Assembly: GCF_036226525.1 (NCBI RefSeq)
Contig: NZ_CP108487.1
Location: forward strand, 2,356,001 to 2,420,000
Length of the DNA: 64,000 nt
Source of the DNA: Kribbella sp. NBC_01245
GTDB lineage: Bacteria > Actinomycetota > Actinomycetes > Propionibacteriales > Kribbellaceae
Direction of reading: 5' to 3'
The stretch's first letter is position 1; every line of letters starts with the position of its first letter. A program made the position numbers and the translations under genes. The notes beneath the pieces are model-generated. The model was given only the letters and a program-made list of their open reading frames with translations. It had not been told where the DNA came from and did no database searches. Positions 52,520 through 62,186 of the stretch are shown here, in pieces.

Positions 52520-53920
52520 TCAGCGGCGGCGGCGCCAGGGGCCGGTGATGGCGTAGGTGATGCCGGGGTCGTAGACGTTGAAGAACATGGTGCGGCCGTC
52601 GGCGGAGAAGCCGGCGCCGGCGAGTTCGCCGAAGGACGGGTCTTCCGGGGTGCCGTTGTTGACGCGGTTCTTGGCGAACTTGAAGACCTGGCCGTCCTCG
52701 GTGGTGCCGAGAATGTGCTGGTCACCGATGCCGTCTTCGCACATCATCAGACCGCCGTACGGCGACATGGTGATGTTGTCGGGAGCGTCGTACTCCGGGT
52801 TTTCGTTACCAGGATCCGGCCGGGTGAAGATGACCTCGAGGCTAAGGGTCTTGCTGCGCGGGTCGTACTTCCACACCTGACCATCATGGTCGACCTTCGG
52901 CCCGAGCGTCGTCCGGGCGAAGGACGAGACGAAGTAGACGCAGCGGTCGAGCTTGCCCCACCAGCAGCCCTCGAGCTTGTACCCACCGGTGATCGGCTTC
53001 GCGTACTCCTGCGCCCGAACGGACACGGTCGTCGCCAGCGGATCCGGCACCTTCACCCATTGCACGTCGTGGAAGACCGTGCCGGCCTCCTGCACGGTCG
53101 ACATGTCGAGCAGACCCGGTACGTGCATGGCCTGCAGCTCGCCACCCGCGCGCAGACTGCCCCACCCACCGCACGGACGCTCGGGGAGGAACCGGTAGAA
53201 CCCGCCCAGCGGCGCGACGAAGGCGTCCTCGGTCTCGTAGACGATGCCCGTCGCCGGGTCGAGCGCGACGGCCTCGTGCTGGAAGCGGCCCATCGCGGTC
53301 AGCGGGGTCGGGTCGACGTTGCGCCGGTTGTCGTACGGGTCGACTTCGAAGATGTAGCCGTGGTCCTTCGAGTAGCCCGCGTCGCCCTTGCGGCGTTCGG
53401 TCTCCTCGCAGGTGAGCCAGGTCCGCCACGGGGTGGGACCACCCGAGCAGTTGACCGCCGTACCGCCGAGGCTGGTGTATTCGTCGACGCGCTGGCCGTT
53501 CCGGTCGACGACGATCGTGCTGGTGCCGCCGACGGTCCCCGGGTCGTACGTGCGCTCCGGCGGGGCCTTCAGCGGGTTCCGGGCGGTCAGGTTGCACTCG
53601 TGGTTCCGGACCAGGCGCGAGCCGCCGTTCTTGTCCGGGAAGACGCCCATACCGTCGAACCGGCTGGCGCTCTTCAGGCCGTCCGGCCGGAGCTCGGCCT
53701 CACGCGACACCACCGTGTACTTGAAGCCGTGCGGCAGGTCGAGCATGCCGGCCGGATCCGGCACCAGCGGGCCGTAGCCGATCTTCGGGCCAGACGTGCC
53801 GAGGGCGGGCTGCGCCGTGTAGAGGGCCTCGACGGATCCCGCCAAGCTGACGGCAACACCTGCCGCGGCAGTGCGGGCGATGAGCTGACGGCGAGTCAGG
53901 GCGGTTGACTGTTCGGTCAC
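52520..53920 (-). CDS. Tat-exported PhoX-like DUF839 protein
   Basis: A 466-residue protein. The N-terminus VTEQSTALTRRQLIARTAAA has a Tat motif (TRRQLIA) followed by a hydrophobic stretch. The body has DUF839/PhoX-like segments DGMGVFPDKNGGSRLVRNHE, TPWRTWLTCEETE and DNITMSPYGGLMMCEDG, with a beta-propeller look. PhoX relatives are calcium/iron alkaline phosphatases; whether this one keeps that activity is unclear. AAGGAGG lies seven bases before the GTG at 53920; the frame to 53998 is not favoured. Confidence 0.85.
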   Translation of the reverse strand: MTEQSTALTRRQLIARTAAAGVAVSLAGSVEALYTAQPALGTSGPKIGYGPLVPDPAGMLDLPHGFKYTVVSREAELRPDGLKSASRFDGMGVFPDKNGGSRLVRNHECNLTARNPLKAPPERTYDPGTVGGTSTIVVDRNGQRVDEYTSLGGTAVNCSGGPTPWRTWLTCEETERRKGDAGYSKDHGYIFEVDPYDNRRNVDPTPLTAMGRFQHEAVALDPATGIVYETEDAFVAPLGGFYRFLPERPCGGWGSLRAGGELQAMHVPGLLDMSTVQEAGTVFHDVQWVKVPDPLATTVSVRAQEYAKPITGGYKLEGCWWGKLDRCVYFVSSFARTTLGPKVDHDGQVWKYDPRSKTLSLEVIFTRPDPGNENPEYDAPDNITMSPYGGLMMCEDGIGDQHILGTTEDGQVFKFAKNRVNNGTPEDPSFGELAGAGFSADGRTMFFNVYDPGITYAITGPWRRRR

Positions 53921-54007
53921 TGGACGGCCTCCTTGGGCGGGTAGGTACCCGCGGTACTCCGGATGGTCATCAGTGAACGTACGGTGAACAACACGCAAAC
54001 GACAAGA

Positions 54008-54039
54008 CCCCTGTGCGGAGCGTTAGTACCGCACAGGGG
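54008..54039. terminator. Terminator of the liv operon
   Basis: CCCCTGTGCGG (54008-54018) and CCGCACAGGGG (54029-54039) form a perfect 11-bp stem eight bases past the stop of the substrate-binding protein gene. Confidence 0.75.
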
Positions 54040-54046
54040 CTCGTCA

Positions 54047-55351
54047 CTACTGGTAGCAGGGTTTGCTGAAGGAATAGTCGGCCGCGGTCTTACCGGTGAA
54101 GAAGTCCTTCTCCACCTTCACGCCCGTCGGCGACGGCGCGTCGATCTTGGCGATCAAGCTCTGCCGGAAGACCCGGTCGTTCGCCTCGCCGGCGTACTTG
54201 CCGGCCTCGGCGGGCAACATGCCCTCGTAGTCGACCGTCGCCAGCGACTTAGCGGCGTCGAGCAGCCCGGCACGGGTCAGGTCCTTGCTCGCGACGGCCT
54301 TTTCCAGCGCCGCCTTCATCGGGTACGACCAGACCCAGCCGGCCGTGTAACCGTCGCTCGGTGCCGCCTTGAACGCCGCCTCGCCGAGCGTCTCCCGCAT
54401 TGCCTTGTGCCCGGGCGTATCCGTGCCGTGCGGGCCCCAGGGTGCCGACTGCAGGTACAGCGCGGTCAACGCCGGTGCTGCCGGCGACTTCAGCAGCGCC
54501 GGGTTCCAGCTCGGGCTGGTGCCGATGAACTTGCCCTTGAAGCCGGCCAGTGCGGCGCCGCCCACAATGGTCGCCGCCTCGGTCGGACCCGTGGTCAGGA
54601 TGACCAGATCGGGTTTGGCCGCGACCAGCTTGCCGATTGCGGCACCCTGGTTCTCCTGACCGGGCGCGGTCGGGATGTCGGTGAACTTCATCCCGTTGGC
54701 CTCGGCCGCGATCTTCGTCCCGGCGGCCGCGTCATCGCCGTAGTCGCCCGGGAAGTGCAGCGCGGCGACCGACTTGGCCTTCAGCGTCTCGGCCCCGTAG
54801 TCGACCGAGTTCATCGACTCGAAGCAGTAGTTCGTCCCGGATTCGAGGATGACGTCCTCGAAGGCCCAGGCTGACGTCCACGACGCCGGCACGGCGACGA
54901 CGCCGCTCGACTTGAGGTCGGCCAGGATCGCTGCGGTGGTAGGCGAGCCGAGGGTCTGCGCGAGACCGAGCACATCAGGCTTGATCTCGGAGTAGACCTG
55001 GCTGTGGATCTGCGGGTTGTACTTGTTGTCCTTGGTGTACTTGTTGATGTCCACCTCGTAGCCGCCGATGCCACCGGACGCGTTGACCCGCTTCCAGAAG
55101 GCCTTCTGCCCCTCGGTGACGGGCACGGCGAGCGCCTTGAACGGGCCTTCGGTCAGGTCCGAGATCACGCCAAGGTAGATGCAGCCACGAGCCTTGTCGA
55201 CCGCTTCCGGGCACGGTTCCTTGGTCACGCCGACGTCGAACTTGACGCCCTCGGTTCCCTGCTGTGTCTCAGGTGCGTCGTTGCGACACCCCGCGACGGC
55301 CAGTACGGCGGCCACCAGGCCCACCGCGATCGCCCTAGAACTTCTGCGCAT
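54047..55351 (-). CDS. Branched-chain amino acid type ABC substrate-binding lipoprotein
   Basis: A 434-residue periplasmic-binding-fold type I (LivJ-like) lipoprotein. The signal ends in VLAVAGCRNDAP (lipobox). Ligand-domain segments CIYLGVISDLTEGPFKALAV and LVAAKPDLVILTTGPTEAAT fit the family, and several Cys suggest disulfides. It is the last gene of the liv-type operon. The ligand is not readable; with an acyl-CoA synthetase in the same operon it may be an aromatic or other carboxylate rather than leucine. Confidence 0.88.
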   Translation of the reverse strand: MRRSSRAIAVGLVAAVLAVAGCRNDAPETQQGTEGVKFDVGVTKEPCPEAVDKARGCIYLGVISDLTEGPFKALAVPVTEGQKAFWKRVNASGGIGGYEVDINKYTKDNKYNPQIHSQVYSEIKPDVLGLAQTLGSPTTAAILADLKSSGVVAVPASWTSAWAFEDVILESGTNYCFESMNSVDYGAETLKAKSVAALHFPGDYGDDAAAGTKIAAEANGMKFTDIPTAPGQENQGAAIGKLVAAKPDLVILTTGPTEAATIVGGAALAGFKGKFIGTSPSWNPALLKSPAAPALTALYLQSAPWGPHGTDTPGHKAMRETLGEAAFKAAPSDGYTAGWVWSYPMKAALEKAVASKDLTRAGLLDAAKSLATVDYEGMLPAEAGKYAGEANDRVFRQSLIAKIDAPSPTGVKVEKDFFTGKTAADYSFSKPCYQ

Positions 55352-55369
55352 GACAACTCCCTCCCGGGA

Positions 55370-56479
55370 TTAGTGCGAGAACGGCCAGGTCTTCCAGTAG
55401 TTGCGGATACGTATCCAGATCCCGAACAGACCACGGGGTTCGAAGATCAGGAACCCGATGATCAACAAGCCGTAGAGGATCGTCTCGAGCTGAAAAACGC
55501 TGATCCCGCCACCGGTCGACGAACTGCTCACGAACGGCAGCACGGCCGGCAGTTCGCGCGTCAGCCGCGGCAGCAAGGTGATGAACAGTGCGCCCATCAC
55601 CGAGCCCGAGATCGTAGCGACACCACCGATCAGGATCATCGCGATGTACTGCACCGAGAGCCCGAGATTGAATGACCCGGGCTCAACGAAGCCGATCATC
55701 ACGTACAAGAGTGCGCCCGCGACGCCCGCATAGAACGACGACACCGCAAATGCGATCATCTTGTAACGAGTCACGTCCACGCCGATCACCTCGGCCGCGA
55801 GATCACGATCCCGTACGGCGGCCATCGCGCGCCCGATCCGCGAGCGGACCAGGTTCCGCGCGAGCACCCCGAAGATCACCAGCAGTACGAACATCAGCAG
55901 GTACAACTTCTGCGCCTTGGTGAAGAACGAACCGTCGACCCCGAACTGGATCCCGAACAACTCCGGTACGGCGGCCGGCCGGCCCACGCCAACCCCACCG
56001 GTCAGGCTCTTCCAGTGCTTGAAGACGTGCTCCCCGATGAACACCAGCCCCAACGTCACGATGGCCAGGTACAACCCGCGCAACCGCGCGGCCAACGGCG
56101 CGACGATCAACCCGGCCAGGCCCGCGACCAGCCCGGACGCGAGCAACCAGATCGGGATCGACGTGATGCCGAACCCGATCAGGCGCGGGCTGTCCGGATC
56201 ACCCGAGATCGCGGCGGCCGTATAGGCGCCCAAGGCAAGGAAAAACGCATGCCCGAGCGAGACCTGTCCGGCGTACCCGGTAACGATGTTGAGCCCTATC
56301 GCGCCGATCGCGGCCACGAAGGCAGTCGCCAGTACGAGGAGTAGGTCGTCCTCCAGCATGAACGGCAGTACGACGGCCACGATGGCGAGCAGCAACGTCC
56401 AACCCCGTTTGGCCGGGGTGTTGAGCAAGGCCATGTCCTGGGCGTACGACAGGTAGAGCTGCGGCCGCGATCGGGTCAT
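55370..56479 (-). CDS. Branched-chain amino acid type ABC permease (LivM)
   Basis: A 369-residue permease with about nine hydrophobic segments. It has the family GLNIVTGYAGQVSLGHAFFL, the EAA-like loop AAVRDRDLAAEVIGVDVTRY and IALMILIGGVATISGSVMGA-type sequence before the last helices. Its ATG overlaps the LivH stop (ATGA). Confidence 0.9.
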   Translation of the reverse strand: MTRSRPQLYLSYAQDMALLNTPAKRGWTLLLAIVAVVLPFMLEDDLLLVLATAFVAAIGAIGLNIVTGYAGQVSLGHAFFLALGAYTAAAISGDPDSPRLIGFGITSIPIWLLASGLVAGLAGLIVAPLAARLRGLYLAIVTLGLVFIGEHVFKHWKSLTGGVGVGRPAAVPELFGIQFGVDGSFFTKAQKLYLLMFVLLVIFGVLARNLVRSRIGRAMAAVRDRDLAAEVIGVDVTRYKMIAFAVSSFYAGVAGALLYVMIGFVEPGSFNLGLSVQYIAMILIGGVATISGSVMGALFITLLPRLTRELPAVLPFVSSSSTGGGISVFQLETILYGLLIIGFLIFEPRGLFGIWIRIRNYWKTWPFSH

Positions 56480-57363
56480 ATGCGCTCCACTTCCCTCGTG
56501 CCGAACAGGCCGTACGGTTTGACGAGGAGGACCGCCAGCATCAGCAGATACGGCACCACCAGGAAGAAGTCGCCACCGAAGATCGGGCTGACGTCACCGC
56601 CGTACGAGCCGACCAGCGCCTCGACGACTCCGATCGCGAGGCCGGCCACCACGGCACCACCGAGCGAGTCGAGACCGCCCAGGATGATGACGGGTAAGGC
56701 CTTCAGCGCAGTGATCCACAGGTTCTGCTCGAGCCCGACTCCGGTCGAAAGGAAGACGCCCGCGAGCGCTGCCAGCATCGCCGCGAGCGCCCAGGACAGC
56801 GAGAAGACCCGGCCGACCGAGATGCCCTGGGCCAGCGCCACCTCCTGGTCGTACGACGCGGCGCGCATCGCCAGGCCCATTCGCGAGTACCGGTAGAAGG
56901 CGAACAGCGCGGCCACCACGATCAGCGTCGTGACGAGTGTGGCCAGGTGGCGCTGGTCGATCGTCAGGCCGAAAACGGTCGTTTGGTCAAGGCCCCAGGG
57001 ATCGCCCATCTGACGGATGTCGAGCCCGATGAACGAGTTCACCACCGTACGGATCACGATGTCGACGCCGAGCGTGATGATCGCGATCACGAAGACGGGT
57101 TTGCCGATCATCGGCCGCAGCGCCAGCCGTTCGACGCCCGCGCCGAGCAGACCCGTCAGCAACAGCGCGATGATCAGGGCGAGCCAGAAGTCCATCCGCA
57201 GCACGAGGTGGCTGACCAGCGTCGCGCCCGCCACCATGAAGGCCGGCTGGGCGAAACTGATCACCCGCATCGACTTGTAGATGATGACGAATCCCAACGC
57301 CAGCAGGGCATAGATCGAGCCGTTGCCGAGGCCGCGGACCACCGTCGCGAGGAAGTCGTTCAC
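56476..57363 (-). CDS. Branched-chain amino acid type ABC permease (LivH)
   Basis: A 295-residue permease, partner of LivM. GLGNGSIYALLALGFVIIYK at the N-terminus and the loop MRAASYDQEVALAQGISVGR are typical, as is LPVIILGGLDSLGGAVVAGL. The start overlaps the upstream synthetase stop by four bases, so it is coupled to it. Confidence 0.9.
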   Translation of the reverse strand: MNDFLATVVRGLGNGSIYALLALGFVIIYKSMRVISFAQPAFMVAGATLVSHLVLRMDFWLALIIALLLTGLLGAGVERLALRPMIGKPVFVIAIITLGVDIVIRTVVNSFIGLDIRQMGDPWGLDQTTVFGLTIDQRHLATLVTTLIVVAALFAFYRYSRMGLAMRAASYDQEVALAQGISVGRVFSLSWALAAMLAALAGVFLSTGVGLEQNLWITALKALPVIILGGLDSLGGAVVAGLAIGVVEALVGSYGGDVSPIFGGDFFLVVPYLLMLAVLLVKPYGLFGTREVERI

Positions 57364-59186
57364 CGCCGGCCTCCCGCGTACATCGACTCGACCAGGTCCG
57401 AGAAGGCGGTCGTCACTGCGCTGCGTTTGACCTTCTGGGTCGCGGTCAATTCGCCGTCCTCGTGGTCGAGCAGCTTGGGCAACAGTCGGAACTGCTTCAC
57501 CTGCTCCACGGTCGCGAAGCGCTCATTGATCTCGGTCACAAGTTCCTGCACCAGAGCGATCACCTCCGGTTTGGAAGCCAGATCGTGGTACGTCGAATAG
57601 GCCAGCCGCCGGGTCTGCGCCCAATGGCCGACCGTGTCCGGCTCGATCCCGATCAGCGCGGTGAGGTAGTTGCGCCGGTCGCCGATCACCACGGCCTCCT
57701 TGATGTACGGCGAGGCCTTGAGCGCGTTCTCGATCTCGGAGGGCGCGATGTTCTTGCCGCCCGCGGTGATGATGATGTCCTTCATCCGGTCGGTGATGCG
57801 CAGATGCGTGCCGTCGACCCACTCCCCCACGTCACCGGTGTGCAGCCAGCCGTCGTCGTCGATCACCCGGGCGGTCGCCTCCGGGTCCTGCCAGTACCCG
57901 GCGAACGTGCCGCCGTGCCGGGTCAGGATCTCGCCCGTCTCCTCGTCGACCTTGAGCTCGACCCCGTCATGCACCTCGCCGACCGTGCCGAGTTTGACCC
58001 GGCCGGGCCGGTTGGCGGTGGCGACGGCGGTGTTCTCGGTCATGCCGTACACCTCGTGCATCGGCACCCCCAGGCCCATGAAGAACCGCAGTACGTCGGG
58101 CGCGATCGGCGCGGCGCCACAAGCGGCGTACCGGACCTTGCGCAGGCCGATCCGGTCGAGCACGGCCCGGTAGAAGAAGACGTACCCGATGGCATAGGCG
58201 AGTCGTGATCCGACGGTGTGGCGGCCTTCATGAGCGACCAGGGTGTCCCCGATCTTGTCCGCGCGACGTAGCCAGAATTTGCCGACGCGTCGTTTGATCG
58301 GGCTGGCGGACTCCGAGCGGATCTGGATACCCGCCGCGATCTTCTCCCAGATCCGGGGTACGCCGAAGAGGATCGTCGGCTGCACCTCGCGCAGGTTCGC
58401 CTGCACGGTCTCGATCGACTCGGCGAAATGCACGCAGACGCCGGCCGAGGCGCTGAACCAGCAGGTGAAGATCCGCTCCGCGACATGGCACAACGGCAGG
58501 TACGACAGGCTGAGGTCCTTCGCGGAGGGCGGTGGCGAGGTGAAACCACCCCGCTCGACCAGCGCGCCGATCGCGAATTCCACGTTCTCCACCGAGAGCA
58601 TCGCGCCCTTCGGCGGCCCGGTGGTGCCGGACGTGTAGATCAACGCCATTACGTCGTCGGATTGGGCCGCGGCCATCCTGGTGCTGACCGCGTCCGGGTG
58701 CTGCTCGCGATGTTCGATGCCCAGGGCAAGGAAATCCGGCCAGGCGAGCAACCGCGGATCGTCGTACCGATGCCGGATGCCGCGTGGTTCGAGGTAGACG
58801 ATGTGCTCGAGCTCGCTGTCGATCGCGAGCGCCTTGTCGACCTGCTCCTGATCCTCCGCGATCAGCACGCGCGAGCCGGAATGCTTCAGCAGATACCCGA
58901 CCTCGGGCGCGGGGTTCGTCGGATAGAGGCCGACCGTGACCGCGCGGATGGCGACGATGCCGATATCGCTGTAGAGCCACTCGCGCCGGTTCTCCGAGTG
59001 GACCGCGACCCGGTCGCCGGGTTCGATGCCGAGGGCAAGTAATGCGTGACCGACCAGCTCGGCCGTGTCCCAGTACTCCGACCAGCTGACCTGCTGCCAG
59101 ACGCCGAGGTCCTTCTCCCGCAGGGCGATCCGGTCGGGCGTCTCCTCGGCCCTGGCCTTCACTCGGGTTGCGACGGTCGTGGTCAT
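57360..59186 (-). CDS. Long-chain acyl-CoA synthetase (AMP-forming) within the liv operon
   Basis: A 608-residue ANL-superfamily enzyme that makes acyl-CoA through an acyl adenylate. The AMP motif LIYTSGTTGPPKGAML is near residues 176-191, with YGMTENTAVATANRPG (A5), DGWLHTGDVGEW (A7) and KNIAPSEIENALKAS (A10 region) all intact. It is embedded between liv ATPase and permease genes and overlaps livH, so uptake and CoA activation of one substrate are probably linked. A tnpB element now sits between it and livG. Confidence 0.9.
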   Translation of the reverse strand: MTTTVATRVKARAEETPDRIALREKDLGVWQQVSWSEYWDTAELVGHALLALGIEPGDRVAVHSENRREWLYSDIGIVAIRAVTVGLYPTNPAPEVGYLLKHSGSRVLIAEDQEQVDKALAIDSELEHIVYLEPRGIRHRYDDPRLLAWPDFLALGIEHREQHPDAVSTRMAAAQSDDVMALIYTSGTTGPPKGAMLSVENVEFAIGALVERGGFTSPPPSAKDLSLSYLPLCHVAERIFTCWFSASAGVCVHFAESIETVQANLREVQPTILFGVPRIWEKIAAGIQIRSESASPIKRRVGKFWLRRADKIGDTLVAHEGRHTVGSRLAYAIGYVFFYRAVLDRIGLRKVRYAACGAAPIAPDVLRFFMGLGVPMHEVYGMTENTAVATANRPGRVKLGTVGEVHDGVELKVDEETGEILTRHGGTFAGYWQDPEATARVIDDDGWLHTGDVGEWVDGTHLRITDRMKDIIITAGGKNIAPSEIENALKASPYIKEAVVIGDRRNYLTALIGIEPDTVGHWAQTRRLAYSTYHDLASKPEVIALVQELVTEINERFATVEQVKQFRLLPKLLDHEDGELTATQKVKRSAVTTAFSDLVESMYAGGRR

Positions 59187-59259
59187 CGGTTGTCCGGCTC
59201 GGAAACCTCGTCGTTTAGGGCGGAGAGGAAATGCCGGTCCCTCCCTTCAGGAAAGTGTC

Positions 59260-59275
59260 GGTGGCGGCCGCCACC
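59260..59275. repeat. Perfect 16-bp palindrome in the element left end
   Basis: GGTGGCGGCCGCCACC reads the same on both strands. It lies 9 bp upstream of the tnpB start and may be part of the left-end structure. Confidence 0.6.
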
Positions 59276-59284
59276 ATTGGTGGT

Positions 59285-60460
59285 GTGTCCAGGTACCGGC
59301 TCGTCCCGACCCCCGCGCAGGAGACTGCACTGATGGGGCACTGCGGCCATGCCCGGTACGTGTGGAACCTCGGACTCGAACAACGGCTGATGTGGCGACC
59401 GGGACGGCCACCCACCCCCGGGTATCTGGCCCAGGCGGCGCAGTTGACCGAAGCCCGCGCCGCGGAGCCATGGCTGGCGGCCGGATCGCAAACCGTGCAA
59501 CAGCAGGCGCTGCGCGACCTCGACCAAGCCTGGCGAAACTTCTGGGCCGGCACTCACTCCAGACCGACGTGGCGCAGGGCCGGCCAGCACGAGGGGTTCC
59601 GGATCGTGGGGCCACAGGCCCAGCGGGTGGAACGGTTGAACCGTAAGTGGGGCCGGGTGTGGGTGCCGAAAGCCGGTTGGATCAAGTTCCGCTGGTCGCG
59701 GCAGATACCCGATGCCAAGTCGTACCGGATCACCCGGGACTCGGCCGGGCGGTCGCACATCGCCTTCGCCGCCATTCCGGCCCCGGTCCCCGCCCCCGGC
59801 ACCAGGGAAGTTGTCGGGATTGACCGCGGCGTCGCTGCGTCGGCAGCACTGTCCACAGGTGAACTGCTCAGCTGCCCCGCACTGCGCCGCACCGAAAAGA
59901 CCCGGCTGGTGAAGTTGCAACAGCAGCTCGCGCGGTGCCGGCGCGGGTCGAACCGGCGCACCCGGATCAAGGTGGCGATCGCGCGGCTGCGGGCCCGCGA
60001 AACCGACCGGCGCAAGGATTGGGTCGAGAAGCTCAGCACCGACCTGGCCCGCGGGTTCGACTTGATCCGGGTCGAGGACCTCAAGATCCGCAACATGACC
60101 CGCTCGGCTCGCGGCACTATCGAGGAACCGGGCCGCAACGTCCGGGCCAAGGCCGGGTTGAATCGGGGCATCCTCGCCCAGGGCTGGGGACTGCTGGTCA
60201 CTCGGTTGGAGCAGAAGGCGCCGGGCAGGGTCGAGAAGGTCAACCCGGCGTATACGAGTCAGACGTGCGCGGAATGCGGGCATTGCGCGTCGGAGAACCG
60301 CGAGAACCAAGCGGCCTTCCGATGTGTTGCCTGCGGGCACACCGCGCACGCTGATGTGAATGCAGCAAGGAATATCGCGGCCGGACGGGCCGTGACCGCA
60401 CGCCGAGGCACGAGGTCTGTGCCGTTGAAGCGTGAACCTCATCTCGCTACCTCCGCGTAG
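59285..60460 (+). CDS. tnpB: TnpB RNA-guided nuclease (IS200/IS605 OrfB)
   Basis: A 391-residue TnpB. The RuvC residues are present: Asp in VVGIDRGVAASAAL, Glu in LIRVEDLKIRNM and Asp in THAHADVNAARNI-like HADVNAARNIAAG. The zinc ribbon is CAEC...CVAC. The N-terminal helix-turn-helix region reads SRYRLVPTPAQETALMGHCG. TnpB is a guide-RNA nuclease that keeps its element in place by cutting empty sites. I start at the GTG at 59285; the frame opens at 59231. The gene looks intact, so activity is plausible. Confidence 0.88.
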   Translation: MSRYRLVPTPAQETALMGHCGHARYVWNLGLEQRLMWRPGRPPTPGYLAQAAQLTEARAAEPWLAAGSQTVQQQALRDLDQAWRNFWAGTHSRPTWRRAGQHEGFRIVGPQAQRVERLNRKWGRVWVPKAGWIKFRWSRQIPDAKSYRITRDSAGRSHIAFAAIPAPVPAPGTREVVGIDRGVAASAALSTGELLSCPALRRTEKTRLVKLQQQLARCRRGSNRRTRIKVAIARLRARETDRRKDWVEKLSTDLARGFDLIRVEDLKIRNMTRSARGTIEEPGRNVRAKAGLNRGILAQGWGLLVTRLEQKAPGRVEKVNPAYTSQTCAECGHCASENRENQAAFRCVACGHTAHADVNAARNIAAGRAVTARRGTRSVPLKREPHLATSA

Positions 60461-60517
60461 TGGGCTGGAATCCTCCGCCTTCAGGCGGGGGAGGACGTCA
60501 AGTGGTGATCCGGTGTT
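60355..60517 (+). ncRNA. Candidate omega RNA (TnpB guide RNA)
   Basis: By analogy with characterised elements, the guide RNA overlaps the 3' end of tnpB, includes the right-end hairpin at 60471-60495 and continues past the element end. The guide would begin at 60502 and read GTGGTGATCCGGTGTT, which is the antisense of the last livG codons. The exact 5' end is unknown. Confidence 0.5.
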
Positions 60518-61267
60518 CTTCGCCGAGGTATGCCCGGATCACGTCAGGGTCGGCCGCGACCTCGCGCGGGCGGCCGGTCCGGATCGGGCGGCCGAAGTCG
60601 ATCACCATGATCCGGTCGGCCAGATCCATCACCAGACCCATGTCGTGCTCGACCATGATCATCGCCAGGCCGAGCTCGTCGCGGATGTCCAGGATGAACC
60701 GGGCCATGTCCTCGGTCTCCTCCAGGTTCATCCCGGCGACCGGTTCGTCGAGCAGGAGCAGTTTCGGCTCGGACGCGAGCGCCCGGCCGAGTTCGACCCG
60801 CTTCTGGACGCCGTACGGCAGGAGGCCGACCGGTAGGCGGCGCCATTGCTCGAGCTCGAGGAAGTCGACGATCTCCTCGACCTTTTCCCGGTTCGCGAGC
60901 TCGTTGCGCTTGGCGGTACCGAGCCAGCCGAAGGCTTGCAGTACGCCGTACGGGTGGTGGTGATGGCGGCCGAGCATCAGGTTGTCGATCACGGTGAGGT
61001 TCGAGAAGAGCTCGATGTTCTGGAAGGTGCGGGCGATGCCGAGTTTGGCGATCTGGCTCGGCTTTTTGCTCTTGAGGTCATGGTCGCCGAACTTGACCGT
61101 GCCCTCTTGCGGGCGATAGACGCCGGAGAGCACGTTGAAGATCGACGTCTTGCCGGCGCCGTTCGGGCCGATCACCGCGAACAACTCGCCTTCGCCGACC
61201 ACGAAGCTCACGCCGTTGAGCGCGGTGACACCGGAGAAGGACAGCACAACGTCTTCGAAAGTGAGGA

Positions 61268-61280
<13 letters not shown>
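60498..61280 (-). CDS. Branched-chain amino acid type ABC ATPase (LivG)
   Basis: A 260-residue ATPase. It has Walker A GPNGAGKTSIFNVLSG, LPYGVQKRVELGRALA (signature region), LLLDEPVAGMN (Walker B) and VEHDMGLVMDLADRIMV. The start is GTG at 61280, or TTG at 61271, which overlaps the LivF stop. The C-terminus EEHRITT is full length, and its TGA stop is formed by the end of the tnpB element (TCA at 60498-60500). Confidence 0.92.
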
Positions 61281-62053
<773 letters not shown>

Positions 62054-62101
62054 GTACGGCCTCCTGGAATCCCCGATTCCCTACCGTTTGGCGTGTGAGT
62101 G

Positions 62102-62178
62102 TGACAGCACCGGTGTCATCTACGGAAGATGCCGAAGGCAAAAACCTCCGGTCGATGCCCGAACCGTGACCGGTGTCA
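62102..62178. promoter_or_regulatory. Two TGAC/GTCA dyads upstream of livF
   Basis: Site 1 is TGACA (62102-62106) with TGTCA (62114-62118). Site 2 is TGAC (62167-62170) with GTCA (62175-62178). Both contain ACCGGTGTCA in the same orientation (62109-62118 and 62169-62178, 60 bp apart). Their position between hisH and livF suits operators for the liv operon. Confidence 0.45.
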
Positions 62179-62186
62179 GGAGTAAA

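Larger units (their letters stand above)
59214..60501 (+). mobile_element. tnpB-only IS605/IS1341-type element
   Basis: A solo tnpB element without tnpA, antisense to the liv operon. The right end is the hairpin at 60471-60495 (TCCTCCGCC, TTCA loop, GGCG then GAGGA), followed by GTCAA at 60497-60501, a classical end for this family. The left end is less clear: a CCCTTCAGGA echo of the right-end loop lies near 59241-59251 and a perfect palindrome at 59260-59275. TTTAG at 59214-59218 is my candidate target-adjacent motif. Confidence 0.7.
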
